DNA from: Streptomyces sp. NBC_01478
GTDB taxonomy: Bacteria; Actinomycetota; Actinomycetes; Streptomycetales; Streptomycetaceae
DNA length: 64,000 nucleotides
Direction: 5' to 3'
Assembly: GCF_036227225.1 (NCBI RefSeq)
Contig: NZ_CP109444.1
Coordinates: 9,653,501-9,717,500, forward strand
The translations under genes and the position numbers were made by a program. The first letter of the stretch is position 1. Each line of letters opens with the position of its first letter. Under the pieces are notes generated by a model. It saw only the letters and a program-made list of their open reading frames with translations, did not search any database and had not been told where the DNA came from. Of this stretch, positions 9,514 through 19,763 are shown in pieces.

Positions 9514-10739
9514 GCAAGGCCACCCTCGTACGGACCCCGCTCTCGCCCCTGCTCCGGCTGCTGATCCTCACCCAACTCGCCTTCAACGTCGGCTTCTTCG
9601 CCGTGCTGCCGTTCCTCGCCGAGCACCTGGCGGACGCGATCGGCATGGCGGGCTGGCTGGTCGGGCTCGTGCTGGGGCTGCGGACCTTCAGCCAGCAGGG
9701 GCTGTTCGTGGTCGGCGGGGCCCTCGCCGACCGGTACGGGGTGCGGCCCGTGGTGCTCGCCGGGTGCGTGCTGCGGATCGCCGGGTTCGGCTGGCTCGGG
9801 TACGCCGAGCGGACCTGGTCCGTCGTCGGGGCCGTCCTGCTCATCGGGTTCGCCGCCGCGTTGTTCTCCCCGGCCGTGGAGTCGGAGGTCGCGCGACAGG
9901 CGGTCGAGTGGGAGGAGACGGGCGGAGGCGAACGCACGCGCGTGCTCGCGCTGTTCACCGTCGCCGGTCAAGTCGGCGCCTTCGTCGGCCCGTTGCTCGG
10001 CGCGCTGCTGCTCGCGGCGGACTTCCGGGTGACCTGTCTCGCCGGGGCCGCGGTCTTCGTGCTCGTCCTCGCGGGCCATGCCCGGCTGCTGCCGCAGCAC
10101 ATCCCCGGCCGGACACGGGTCACGGCGAAGGGCGGTGCGCGGACTCTCGTACACAACAGGCCCTTCCTGGCGCTGTGTTGTGCCTACGGCGCCTATCTCC
10201 TCGCCTACAACCAGCTCTATCTGGCCCTCCCCGCGGAGGTCGAGCGTACGGCGGGCTCGCAGGCGCCGCTGGCCTGGCTGTTCGCGCTGTCCTCGCTGCT
10301 GGTGGTGACCGCGCAGGTGCCGGTCACCCGGTGGGCGGGGGAGCGGCTCGACCCGCGCCGGTCCATGGCGGCCGGGCTGCTGCTGATCGCCGCAGGGTTC
10401 ACGGCCGTGGCGGTCGCCCGCCCCGCCCAACTGACCGGCGCCACCGGGCTGTTGCCCGCCGTCGCGCTCGTCGTCCTGCTCACCCTCGGCCAGATGCTCA
10501 TCGCGCCCGTCGCCCGGGCGTGGGTCCCGGACCTCGCAGAACCCGGCCGCCTCGGCCTCTACACCGGAGCCCTCTCCTCCGTCTCCGGTCTGATCGTCCT
10601 CCTCGGCAGCGCGGCCACCGGCACCCTCCTCGACGCGGGGCTGCCCGCGGCCGTGCCGTGGCTGGCCCTGGCCGTCGTACCGGTCGCCGCGATCGGGCTG
10701 TTGCCCCGCGCGGGCGGCCCGGCGGCCGTATCCCGGTAA
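9510..10739 (+). CDS. MFS transporter, likely exporter
   Basis: 409 residues from the ATG at 9510 (ATGA overlap with the permease). About 12 membrane segments are visible. The motif-A loop between segments 2 and 3 reads GGALADRYGVRP, as in drug and metabolite exporters. Coupling to a peptide/nickel-type importer recalls metallophore systems in which an MFS protein exports the chelator and an Opp/Nik-type importer retrieves the complex. No chelator-synthesis genes are adjacent, so this is only a hypothesis. It could equally be a drug or sugar exporter. Confidence 0.88.
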   Translation: MSKATLVRTPLSPLLRLLILTQLAFNVGFFAVLPFLAEHLADAIGMAGWLVGLVLGLRTFSQQGLFVVGGALADRYGVRPVVLAGCVLRIAGFGWLGYAERTWSVVGAVLLIGFAAALFSPAVESEVARQAVEWEETGGGERTRVLALFTVAGQVGAFVGPLLGALLLAADFRVTCLAGAAVFVLVLAGHARLLPQHIPGRTRVTAKGGARTLVHNRPFLALCCAYGAYLLAYNQLYLALPAEVERTAGSQAPLAWLFALSSLLVVTAQVPVTRWAGERLDPRRSMAAGLLLIAAGFTAVAVARPAQLTGATGLLPAVALVVLLTLGQMLIAPVARAWVPDLAEPGRLGLYTGALSSVSGLIVLLGSAATGTLLDAGLPAAVPWLALAVVPVAAIGLLPRAGGPAAVSR

Positions 10740-10885
10740 ATCGACGCATCCGCGTACGAGTCCCCCCGGTCCGACTGAACGCCCCATGCGCCACCCTCGT
10801 ACCAAGCCATGAACCAGATATGAGCTGCCCCCTAAACCGCCATCGGCGGCTGCGGCGGCAGCGGTGCGTGGGAGGATCCGTCACC

Positions 10886-11491
10886 ATGAGCGCATCCCCG
10901 GCGGTACGGAGCCTGCGCGCCGCGGTGTTCGCCGCGGTGTGTGTGCTGCTGGCTGCCGCCGGGCACGGGCTCGCCACCGGCGCGACGCCCCCGCTGTGGG
11001 CGGACGGTGCCGGGTTCCTCGTCGTGTTCGGCACGGGGTGGCTGCTCGGCGGACGGGAGCGGTCCCTGCCCGGCATCGGTGCCGCCATGCTCGCCACCCA
11101 GGCCGGCCTCCACCTCGGCTTCGACCTCGCGCGGCCCCGGGCCGGGATGGCGATGGCCGGGATGGCGCACATGCCGGGGCACACCATGGCGCCCATGCGG
11201 CAGACGCAGGCGATGACCCCGCACGCCGTGGCCGCCCATGTCGTCGCCGCGCTCGTCGCGGCCTGGTGGCTGCGGCGCGGTGAGGCCGCGCTGTGGTCGC
11301 TGCTGCGCTGGGCCGTCGCCTTCGTGCCGGGGCTGGTCGCCTGGTGGCGGGACGCCCCCGCCCCCCTGCCCGCCCGCACCGCCGGCCACCCCGGACGCAC
11401 CGGCGCCGACGCGGCCCCCCTGCGCCAGCTCCTCCTGCGGCACGCGGTCAGCCGCAGAGGGCCACCCGTCCCGGTCCCGTACCCGGTCTGA
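10886..11491 (+). CDS. Met/His-rich membrane protein upstream of YcnI-like protein
   Basis: 201 residues, ATG at 10886 with GGAGG at 10871-10875. Hydrophobic stretches at about 10-30, 38-50, 60-75, 115-130 and 138-155 predict four to five membrane helices. A loop between residues about 85 and 118 is rich in Met and His (MAMAGMAHMPGHTMAPM and so on), a composition common in copper-handling proteins. The C-terminus is basic and disordered. I do not recognise a named family. It is followed after 39 bases by the YcnI-type copper protein, which supports a shared copper role. Confidence 0.8.
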   Translation: MSASPAVRSLRAAVFAAVCVLLAAAGHGLATGATPPLWADGAGFLVVFGTGWLLGGRERSLPGIGAAMLATQAGLHLGFDLARPRAGMAMAGMAHMPGHTMAPMRQTQAMTPHAVAAHVVAALVAAWWLRRGEAALWSLLRWAVAFVPGLVAWWRDAPAPLPARTAGHPGRTGADAAPLRQLLLRHAVSRRGPPVPVPYPV

Positions 11492-11530
11492 CACCCCAAC
11501 TTCCTTTTCCCGTACGGAGATCACCTCACC

Positions 11531-12274
11531 ATGTCCGCACACCGCACCGCCCTGTGCCGCGCAGGCACCGTCGCCGCGCTCGCCACCGCCGGAGTCCTGG
11601 CCGCCGCCGGCGTCGCCTCGGCGCACGTCACCGTCCACCCCGAGAGCTATGCGAAGGGCGCCACGGACGGTGTCCTCACCTTCCGCGTCCCCAACGAGGA
11701 GGACAAGGCCAGCACGACCAAGGTCCAGGTGTACCTGCCCACCGACCACCCCGTCCTCGGCGTGCTGGTCACCCCGCAGAACGGCTGGACCGCGAAGGTC
11801 ACCACCAGCAAGCTCAAGACGCCGGTCACGACCGACGACGGCACCATCACCGACGCCGTCTCCGAGATCACCTGGACCGGCGGCAAGATCGGCGCGGGCC
11901 AGTTCGAGGACTTCAACGTCGCCTTTGGCCAACTGCCCGACGACACCGACCAGTTGACGTTCAAGACGCTCCAGACCTACTCGGACGGCGACGTCGTCCG
12001 CTGGATCGAGGAGACCACGGCGGGCGGTGACGAGCCGGAGGACCCGGCGCCCGTCCTCAAGCTCACCGCGAAGGAGAGCGAGGACGGCGACGAGGCCCCG
12101 GCCGCCTCCGCCTCCACGGCGGCCACCGCCACGAAGACGACCTCCGCCTCCTCGTCGAGCTCCAGCAGCGACTCGACCGCCCGCGGGCTCGGCATCGCCG
12201 GGCTGATCGTGGGCGTCCTCGGCCTCGCGGCCGGTGCCTTCGCCGTCGTACGCAGCCGCGCGCCGCGGTCGTAG
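11531..12274 (+). CDS. YcnI/DUF1775-family secreted, membrane-anchored copper-binding protein
   Basis: 247 residues. A Sec signal peptide ends at VASA, leaving His32 as the first mature residue (HVTVHPES), the copper-ligating N-terminal His typical of YcnI. The DUF1775 beta-sandwich spans about 32-175 (VPNEED, VQVYLPTDHP, WTAKV, ITWTGG, FNVAFGQLP). A Ser/Thr/Ala linker follows, then a C-terminal helix (GLGIAGLIVGVLGLAAGAF) and a basic tail, anchoring it outside the cell. YcnI proteins bind Cu(II) and are usually encoded beside CopC/CopD; those are not seen here. A strong hairpin follows the gene. Confidence 0.92.
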   Translation: MSAHRTALCRAGTVAALATAGVLAAAGVASAHVTVHPESYAKGATDGVLTFRVPNEEDKASTTKVQVYLPTDHPVLGVLVTPQNGWTAKVTTSKLKTPVTTDDGTITDAVSEITWTGGKIGAGQFEDFNVAFGQLPDDTDQLTFKTLQTYSDGDVVRWIEETTAGGDEPEDPAPVLKLTAKESEDGDEAPAASASTAATATKTTSASSSSSSSDSTARGLGIAGLIVGVLGLAAGAFAVVRSRAPRS

Positions 12275-12315
12275 CCGCCGTAGCACTCACGTCGTACGGA
12301 TAGTGCGGCACGCCG

Positions 12316-12352
12316 AAGGGCCCGGATCCACCGTCTGGTGGTCCGGGCCCTT
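12316..12352. terminator. bidirectional hairpin terminator
   Basis: AAGGGCCCGGA at 12316-12326 pairs perfectly with TCCGGGCCCTT at 12342-12352, and the inner CCACC/GGTGG extends the stem. It sits between the convergent YcnI-like and CDP-alcohol phosphatidyltransferase genes and can serve both. Confidence 0.85.
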
Positions 12353-12367
12353 TCGGTGTGACCGGTG

Positions 12368-13138
12368 CTACTGCGAGACCAGTTCGAGGATTTTCTCCTC
12401 GGCCGGGACCTCCTCGACGAGGGCGGTGCGGGAGGTGCGCCACAGCCACAGGATGTCGCGGCCGAAGGACCACACCAGCGTGCCCAGCGCGAGCGCCACC
12501 ACGGCGAGGTTGGCCGTGTGCGGCAGCAGGTCCGCGCCCGCCAGCAGCAGGAGGATGCCCTGGGTGGCGGCGACCGTCTTGCGGGCGGTGCTCGGCGGGA
12601 GCGGGGCGTTCAGCCACAGCCAGACGCGGGCCGCCGCGACGAACGCGTAGCGCATGCCGCCGATCAGCAGGACCCACGGGCCCATCTGCGTCGAGACGTA
12701 CACGCTGAGCACCAGGATCAGGAACGCGTCGACCTCCATGTCGAAGCGCGCGCCCAGCGCGGTCGAGGTGTTCGTGCGCCGGGCCACCTTGCCGTCGACG
12801 CCGTCCAGGATCAGGGCCACCGCCGTCAGCCCCACCAGCAGCGTCACCGGCGGCGAGCTCTCGAAGGAGTCCGCGACCAGCGCCGTCACCCCGCCGACCA
12901 GGATCGCGCGGCCGAGGGTGACCCGGTTGGCCGGGCCGAAGGAACGCGTCCGGGTCCGGTGCAGCGCCTTGGACAGCACGGCCCAGGTGGCGATCGCGAA
13001 TGCCAGGCCGGTCAGCCAGCCGGCCGGCCCCATCCCGATCGCCGTGCCGAGCAACGCCAGCAACAGGATCTGAACGCCCGCTCCCACAGCGGTCTCCTGC
13101 TGGACCAGCCTTGCTTCGTATGTGTTGTTCAGGGCCAC
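12368..13138 (-). CDS. CDP-alcohol phosphatidyltransferase family membrane enzyme
   Basis: 256 residues from the GTG at 13138, preceded by GGAGGG about 7 bases upstream. The full CDP-alcohol phosphotransferase signature is present: D115-G-x2-A-R-x8-G-x3-D133-x3-D137, with an extra DG at 112-113. Six or so membrane helices surround it. Such enzymes transfer a phosphoalcohol from a CDP-alcohol to an acceptor alcohol, usually in phospholipid synthesis. It is divergent from the dehydrogenase at 13244 and lies at the edge of the SCO6649-6655-like cluster. Whether it belongs to that pathway or to lipid metabolism is unknown. Confidence 0.9.
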   Translation of the reverse strand: MALNNTYEARLVQQETAVGAGVQILLLALLGTAIGMGPAGWLTGLAFAIATWAVLSKALHRTRTRSFGPANRVTLGRAILVGGVTALVADSFESSPPVTLLVGLTAVALILDGVDGKVARRTNTSTALGARFDMEVDAFLILVLSVYVSTQMGPWVLLIGGMRYAFVAAARVWLWLNAPLPPSTARKTVAATQGILLLLAGADLLPHTANLAVVALALGTLVWSFGRDILWLWRTSRTALVEEVPAEEKILELVSQ

Positions 13139-13243
13139 CGCACACCCTCCGGCCGTATGACAGAGTCGATCAACGCCGCGTACTGTGCGCGGCCTGTGGT
13201 TACCCGTACGTGAACAGCTTCCCGATCGTTCAGGAGGATCCCG

Positions 13244-14224
13244 ATGAAGCGCACCGCGAGGGCGTTTTGGGTCAGCGCTCCGGGGCACGGCGAGATACGC
13301 GACGTCGTTCTGCCGGACCCCGCCGAGGACGAGGTGCTGGTCCGTTCCCTGTGGTCGGGCGTGAGCCGCGGCACCGAGACCCTGGTCTTCCGCGGGGGAG
13401 TGCCCGAGAGCCAGCACGCGACCATGCGGGCCCCCTTCCAGGAGGGCGACTTCCCGGGCCCGGTGAAATACGGCTACCTCAATGTCGGGGTCGTGGAGGA
13501 GGGCCCGGCCGCGCTGCTCGGCCGTACCGTCTTCTGCCTCTATCCGCACCAGACGCGCTACGTCGTCCCCGTGAGCGCCGTGACACCGGTGCCGGACTCC
13601 GTGCCGGCCGGGCGGGCCGTTCTCGCCGGGACCGTGGAGACCGCCGTCAACGCGCTGTGGGACGCGAGACCGCTGATCGGCGACCGGATCGCGGTGGTCG
13701 GCGGCGGGATGGTCGGGTGTTCGGTGGCCGCGCTGCTGGCCCGCTTCCCGGGCGTACGCGTCCAGTTGGTGGACGCCGACCCGGCGCGCGCGAAGACCGC
13801 CGAGGCGCTGGGAGTCGGCTTCGCGCTGCCCGAGGACGCGCTCGGCGAGTGCGACCTCGTCGTGCACGCCAGCGCCACCGAACAGGGCCTGGCCCGCGCG
13901 CTGGAACTCCTCACCCCGGAAGGCACCGTCCTCGAACTCAGTTGGTACGGCGACCGGAAGGTGAGCCTCCCGCTCGGCGAGGCCTTCCACTCCCGCCGCC
14001 TGGTGATCCGCAGCAGCCAGGTCGGCACCGTCTCCCCGAACCGGGCGAACCGCAGCTACGCCGACCGGCTCGCCCTCGCCCTCGAACTGCTCGCCGACCC
14101 CGCGCTGGACGCGTTGGTCACCGGGGAGAGCGGCTTCGAGGAGCTGCCGGACCTGCTGCCCAGGCTCGCTTCGGGGGAGATCCCGGCCCTGTGCCACCGG
14201 GTCCGCTACACCGACATTGGCTGA
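13244..14224 (+). CDS. MDR-superfamily (zinc-alcohol-dehydrogenase-like) oxidoreductase
   Basis: 326 residues, ATG at 13244 with AGGAGGA at 13232-13238. The N-terminal GroES-like domain ([22 protein letters not shown]) and the Rossmann part ([17 protein letters not shown], then LVDADPARA) identify the medium-chain dehydrogenase fold. The usual GHE catalytic-zinc motif and the four structural-zinc cysteines are not seen, so it is probably not a classical zinc alcohol dehydrogenase. The SGVSRGTE block resembles the BchC-like branch. It leads the forward-strand half of the cluster with the T-fold, glycosyltransferase and methyltransferase genes. I take it to be the equivalent of S. coelicolor SCO6649. 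Confidence 0.85.
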   Translation: MKRTARAFWVSAPGHGEIRDVVLPDPAEDEVLVRSLWSGVSRGTETLVFRGGVPESQHATMRAPFQEGDFPGPVKYGYLNVGVVEEGPAALLGRTVFCLYPHQTRYVVPVSAVTPVPDSVPAGRAVLAGTVETAVNALWDARPLIGDRIAVVGGGMVGCSVAALLARFPGVRVQLVDADPARAKTAEALGVGFALPEDALGECDLVVHASATEQGLARALELLTPEGTVLELSWYGDRKVSLPLGEAFHSRRLVIRSSQVGTVSPNRANRSYADRLALALELLADPALDALVTGESGFEELPDLLPRLASGEIPALCHRVRYTDIG

Positions 14225-14263
14225 GAACCGTTCAATTCCGTACGACAAGCGCGTCTGACCTGA

Positions 14264-15950
<1,687 letters not shown>

Positions 15951-15954
<4 letters not shown>

Positions 15955-17051
15955 GTAAGTCGGCTATCACGGCACAAGCTGGACGGATTCCGGCGCAGCC
16001 GGGGCCCAGGGGCGTACCGCTGGGCATGCTGGTCGCCCCGGTGCAGCCCGAAGAGCAGAACGCGACGGCTGGACAGCCGGGGCCGGAGGACATCATGGCG
16101 GGAACGGTCCAGGCGGACACGGGCGAGCAGACAGGGCCGGGTTCCGTGATCCCCGGCGCCGGGCCCGCCACCCGCCCCGGCGAGCGGGCCACCGTACGGC
16201 TGCGGGACGTCGGCCCCGACGACCCGCCGCGCTACGCGCCGGAGTGGCTGGAGCTGCGGGAGGGCGCCGACGCCGTCGCGCGGGCGCCCGAACTGCTCGA
16301 CCCGCTGCGCATCCGGCTCGCCAACCTGCCCGGCCGCTCCGGGGTCGTCATCCACGACCTGGGCTGCGGCACCGGCTCGATGGGCCGCTGGCTCGCGCCC
16401 CGCCTCGACGGCGCCCAGCACTGGATCCTGCACGACCGCGACCCCTACCTCCTGCACTTCGCCGCCGTCGCCTCACCGCGTGCCGCCGCCGACGGCAGCC
16501 GCGTCACGGTCGAGACCCGGCGCGGCGACGTGGCCCGGCTGACCCCGGACGCGCTGGTCGGCGCCTCGCTGGTGACGGCCTCCGCCCTCCTGGACGTCCT
16601 CACCCGCGAGGAGGTGGACGCGCTCGTCGCCGCCTGTGTCGGCGCCGGCTGCCCCGCGCTGCTCACCCTCTCCGTCGCCGGGCGGGTCGAACTCACCCCG
16701 GCCGACCCGATGGACGCCGAGATCGCCGACGCGTTCAACGCCCACCAGCGGCGCGACGGCCTCCTCGGCCCCGACGCGGTCACCGTCACCTGCGAGGCCT
16801 TCGCCGCGCACGGCGCCACGGTCCGCGTCCACCCGAGCGCCTGGCGGCTGGGCCCCGACGACCTCGCGCTGACCGCCGAGTGGCTGCGCGGCTGGGTCGG
16901 CGCGGCCGTCGAGGAACGCCCCGAGCTGAAGGAACGTGCCGACCACTATCTGCGAGAGCGCCTCGCGGCGTGCGCGGCCGGGGAGTTGACCGTGCTCGTC
17001 CACCACAGCGACCTGCTGGCGCTGGCCCGGCCGACGGGGGGAACGTCATGA
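15951..17051 (+). CDS. class I SAM-dependent methyltransferase
   Basis: 366 residues from the ATG at 15951 (ATGA overlap with the glycosyltransferase). The first ~75 residues are Gly/Pro/Gln-rich and look disordered, so the functional start might be later. The Rossmann methyltransferase core begins near residue 130 with the SAM motif VIHDLGCGTGSMG (D136 to G142), then a loop with LHDRDPYLL and the post-motif region ASLVTASALLDVL. The acceptor is unknown. It sits between the glycosyltransferase and the LPG-type membrane protein, with overlaps on both sides, so it belongs to the same pathway. Confidence 0.9.
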
Positions 17052-18397
17052 GCGTCGAGACCATGCGGACGGTCGCACCGCGGCCGGGCACCAGGACGCG
17101 CCGGGTGCGTGTGGACCGGTCCACGCCGGTCGCCCTCGCCCTGCGTACCGAGACCGCGGTAGAAGCGGTACGCCGTCCCAAGCACACCCCGCCGCTGCAC
17201 AGCTCGGCCGTCTCCGGCGACCGCATCGGGGTGATCGTCGCCGCCCCGCGTCCCACCGCCGACCGTGCCTCCGGCGCCCGCCGCGTCCTGCGCGCGATCC
17301 TGAACCGGGTGAACTCCCGCGCGGTACGCACCCACTTCGGCACGGTCGCCGGCGTCACCATCCTCGGCGTCCTCCTGTGGCGCCTGGGCACCGGCGTCTT
17401 CCTGGACGGACTGCGCCGGATCGACGCACCGACCCTGCTGATCGGACTCGGCATCGGCCTGGTCACCACCGTGTTCAGCGCCTGGCGCTGGGCCCTGGTC
17501 GCACGCGGCCTGCGCATCAGGCTGCCGCTCGGCCCGGCCGTCGCCGACTACTACCGCGCCCTGTTCCTCAACGCGGCCCTGCCCGGCGGCATCCTCGGCG
17601 ACGTCCACCGGGCGGTCCGCCACGGACAGAGCGCCGGCGACATGGGCCGCGCCGTACGGGCCGTCGTCCTGGAACGCGTCGCGGGACAGATCGCGCTGGC
17701 CGTCGTCGGGGTGACGGTCCTGCTGGGCCTCGACTCCCCGGTGATGGCCGACGTCCGCAGCATCGCCCCGCTCGTCCTGCTCGCCGCCGTCGGAGCGCTC
17801 GCGGTCGTGGCCGCCCTGCGCATGAACCGCCCGGCCGCCACCACCCGCCGGGCCCGCGCCCTGCGCACCACCCTCGACGAGGCACGCGCCGGACTGTTCT
17901 CCCGCGCCAACTGGCCCGGCGTCACCTTCTCCTCGCTGGTCATCCTGGCGGGCCACCTCGCGATGTTCGTCGTCGCCGCCCGGGCCGCCGGCTCCGCCGC
18001 CACCGTCGCCCAACTGCTCCCCATCGCGATCCTCGCGCTGCTCGCCATGGGCCTGCCGCTGAACGTCGGCGGCTGGGGCCCCCGCGAGGGCGTCACCGCC
18101 TGGGCGTTCGGCGCCGCGGGTCTCGGCGCGAGCAGCGGCCTGTCCGTCTCGGTGATCTACGGCGTGCTCAGCTTCGTCGCCGCCCTGCCCGGCCTGCTGG
18201 TCCTGGTCGCCCGCTGGTGCACCGGCCTGCGCACCACCGGGCCCGGCACCGCCGTACCGGACCCGGAACCCGCTCAGGCGTCCGCGGTCAGCATCGAGAA
18301 ATACGCGCCGAAGGAATCGGCGAGGCTCGCCAGCAAGGCCTTCCCCTTTTCCGCCGAGCCGAGGGACGGGCGCCCGATGACGCCCGACTCGGTATAG
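17048..18397 (+). CDS. LPG-synthase-type (flippase-like) integral membrane protein
   Basis: 449 residues. A basic, poorly structured N-terminal tail of ~90 residues precedes about eight membrane helices with the PF03706-type pattern (NAALPGGILGDVHRAVR, ERVAGQIAL, LPLNVGGWGPREG). This domain is the membrane part of lysylphosphatidylglycerol synthases and of related lipid or glycolipid flippases. No catalytic lysyl-transfer domain is attached. In this cluster it might move or modify a lipid-linked or glycosylated product. The last 41 codons run antisense through the 3' end of the creatininase-family gene (124-base overlap), and that tail is probably unstructured. Confidence 0.88.
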   Translation: MSVETMRTVAPRPGTRTRRVRVDRSTPVALALRTETAVEAVRRPKHTPPLHSSAVSGDRIGVIVAAPRPTADRASGARRVLRAILNRVNSRAVRTHFGTVAGVTILGVLLWRLGTGVFLDGLRRIDAPTLLIGLGIGLVTTVFSAWRWALVARGLRIRLPLGPAVADYYRALFLNAALPGGILGDVHRAVRHGQSAGDMGRAVRAVVLERVAGQIALAVVGVTVLLGLDSPVMADVRSIAPLVLLAAVGALAVVAALRMNRPAATTRRARALRTTLDEARAGLFSRANWPGVTFSSLVILAGHLAMFVVAARAAGSAATVAQLLPIAILALLAMGLPLNVGGWGPREGVTAWAFGAAGLGASSGLSVSVIYGVLSFVAALPGLLVLVARWCTGLRTTGPGTAVPDPEPAQASAVSIEKYAPKESARLASKAFPFSAEPRDGRPMTPDSV

Positions 18398-19029
18398 CCG
18401 GACATACCGAGCGTCAGGAGATGGCGACGGTCGTCGGCGACGAAATCGGAGGTCTCATAACCGGGACGGATCAATTCGGGATGAGCGTGCAGCAGAATGG
18501 AGGTCTCGATTTCCCCCGCATGCATATCGGTGAGCAGCGAGGTCAGTACCCCGGCCCGCTCCAGCGCGGCCTCCCAGTCCTCGGCGGCCGGGAACAGCGC
18601 CATCCGCTCCCCGCGCGCGGAGGACTCCTGAACGACGTTGCCCAGTACGTAGTTTCCGCCGTGACCGTTGACCACCACCAGGGCCTGAACCCCCGAGCGG
18701 CGGAGCGAGTCCGCGATGTCCCGCACCACCGCATGAAGGGTCACGGAAGAGATGCTGACGGTCCCCGGCCAGGCGGCGTGCTCGTGCGAGCAGCCGATCG
18801 TCACCGGCGGCAGGAGATGCACCGGGTACGCCGCGGCGATCTCCCGGGCCACGGCACAGGCGACGAGGGTGTCGGTCGCCAGCGGAAGATACGGGCCGTG
18901 CTGCTCGAAACTGCCGACCGGAAGGACGGCGACCTGTGTTGATACTTCTGCCCCCCTAGACCTCACGTCCTCCGTGGTGTCCGCCGGCACCAGTCCGTAT
19001 GCCGCCGTCCGTGAGCCCGAACCATTCAT
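18274..19029 (-). CDS. creatininase-family amidohydrolase, candidate formamide hydrolase (ArfB-like)
   Basis: 251 residues from the ATG at 19029; a GTG at codon 29 (VSTQVAVLPVGS) is an alternative that would leave more promoter space. The metal site is intact: E42 and H44 in GSFEQHGPY, D53 in ATDT, NGHGGN at 121-126 and HAGEIET at 170-176. The family includes creatininase and archaeal ArfB (MJ0116), which deformylates FAPy in archaeal riboflavin and F420 synthesis. The gene starts only 38 bases from the divergent GTP cyclohydrolase homologue, whose sequence predicts FAPy as product. Deformylation of FAPy, or of a derivative, is therefore the best hypothesis. It appears equivalent to SCO6654. 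Confidence 0.9.
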   Translation of the reverse strand: MNGSGSRTAAYGLVPADTTEDVRSRGAEVSTQVAVLPVGSFEQHGPYLPLATDTLVACAVAREIAAAYPVHLLPPVTIGCSHEHAAWPGTVSISSVTLHAVVRDIADSLRRSGVQALVVVNGHGGNYVLGNVVQESSARGERMALFPAAEDWEAALERAGVLTSLLTDMHAGEIETSILLHAHPELIRPGYETSDFVADDRRHLLTLGMSGYTESGVIGRPSLGSAEKGKALLASLADSFGAYFSMLTADA

Positions 19030-19067
19030 TTTTTCACGGCCTTTCGTCTCTGCTTAGGAACCAGATC

Positions 19068-19730
19068 ATGACAGAAAACATTGGCGTACTCGGCAAGAAG
19101 AAGTCCGCGCAGTCCAGGGGCGCGGAACGCGTCGTGAATGCTCCCTTGCCCACCGTGTACGGCAAATTCCAGGCGATCGGCTACCTGGACCACGACCGCG
19201 GTGACGAGCAAGTGGCCCTGGTCTACGGCGACATCGGCACGGACGACGTACTCACCCGACTGCACTCGGAGTGCCTGACGGGCGATGCCTTCGGCTCCCA
19301 GCACTGCGAGTGCGGCGACCAACTGGACGCCGCGATGCGCGCCGTCGTCGCCGAAGGCCGGGGCATCGTCGTCTACTTGAGAGGGCACGAGGGCCGCGGC
19401 ATAGGCCTGCTCGCCAAGTTGCGCGCGATGGCCCTGCAGGCGGAGGGCCTGGACACCGTCGAGGCGAACCTCGCCCTCGGCCTGCCCGTCGACGCCCGCG
19501 ACTACGGCGTGGCCGCCGAGATCCTGCACGACCTGGGTGTGGCGAGCGTCCGGCTGCTCTCCAACAACCCGCGCAAACGCGAGGCGTTGCTGGAACACGG
19601 CATCAAAGTCTCCGAAGAGGTACCGCTGTTGATCCCGCCCTGCGAGAACAACATCACCTATCTGCGGACCAAGCGGGAGCGCCTGGACCACCACCTGCCC
19701 CATTTGGACGCGGTGGCGCACTGGTCCTGA
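19068..19730 (+). CDS. GTP cyclohydrolase II homologue with Tyr-to-Met switch (FAPy-forming type)
   Basis: 220 residues, ATG at 19068 with AGGAA at 19056-19060. Zinc ligands are intact in ECLTGDAFGSQHCEC (C69, C80, C82). The GTP-binding GHEGRGIGLL and SNNPRK segments are also present. The catalytic Tyr of E. coli RibA (Y105, in IRAYALQ) is replaced by Met: LRAMALQ, M121. In S. coelicolor SCO6655 the equivalent Met120 makes the enzyme stop at 2-amino-5-formylamino-6-ribosylamino-pyrimidinone phosphate (FAPy), and Met-to-Tyr restores normal GCH II output. This gene is therefore expected to supply a dedicated pathway, not riboflavin. It is divergent from the creatininase-like gene and 33 bases from the next gene. 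Confidence 0.93.
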   Translation: MTENIGVLGKKKSAQSRGAERVVNAPLPTVYGKFQAIGYLDHDRGDEQVALVYGDIGTDDVLTRLHSECLTGDAFGSQHCECGDQLDAAMRAVVAEGRGIVVYLRGHEGRGIGLLAKLRAMALQAEGLDTVEANLALGLPVDARDYGVAAEILHDLGVASVRLLSNNPRKREALLEHGIKVSEEVPLLIPPCENNITYLRTKRERLDHHLPHLDAVAHWS

Positions 19731-19763
19731 TTCCGGTGAGCGCGGTCCGGACAGGAAGAGGGA

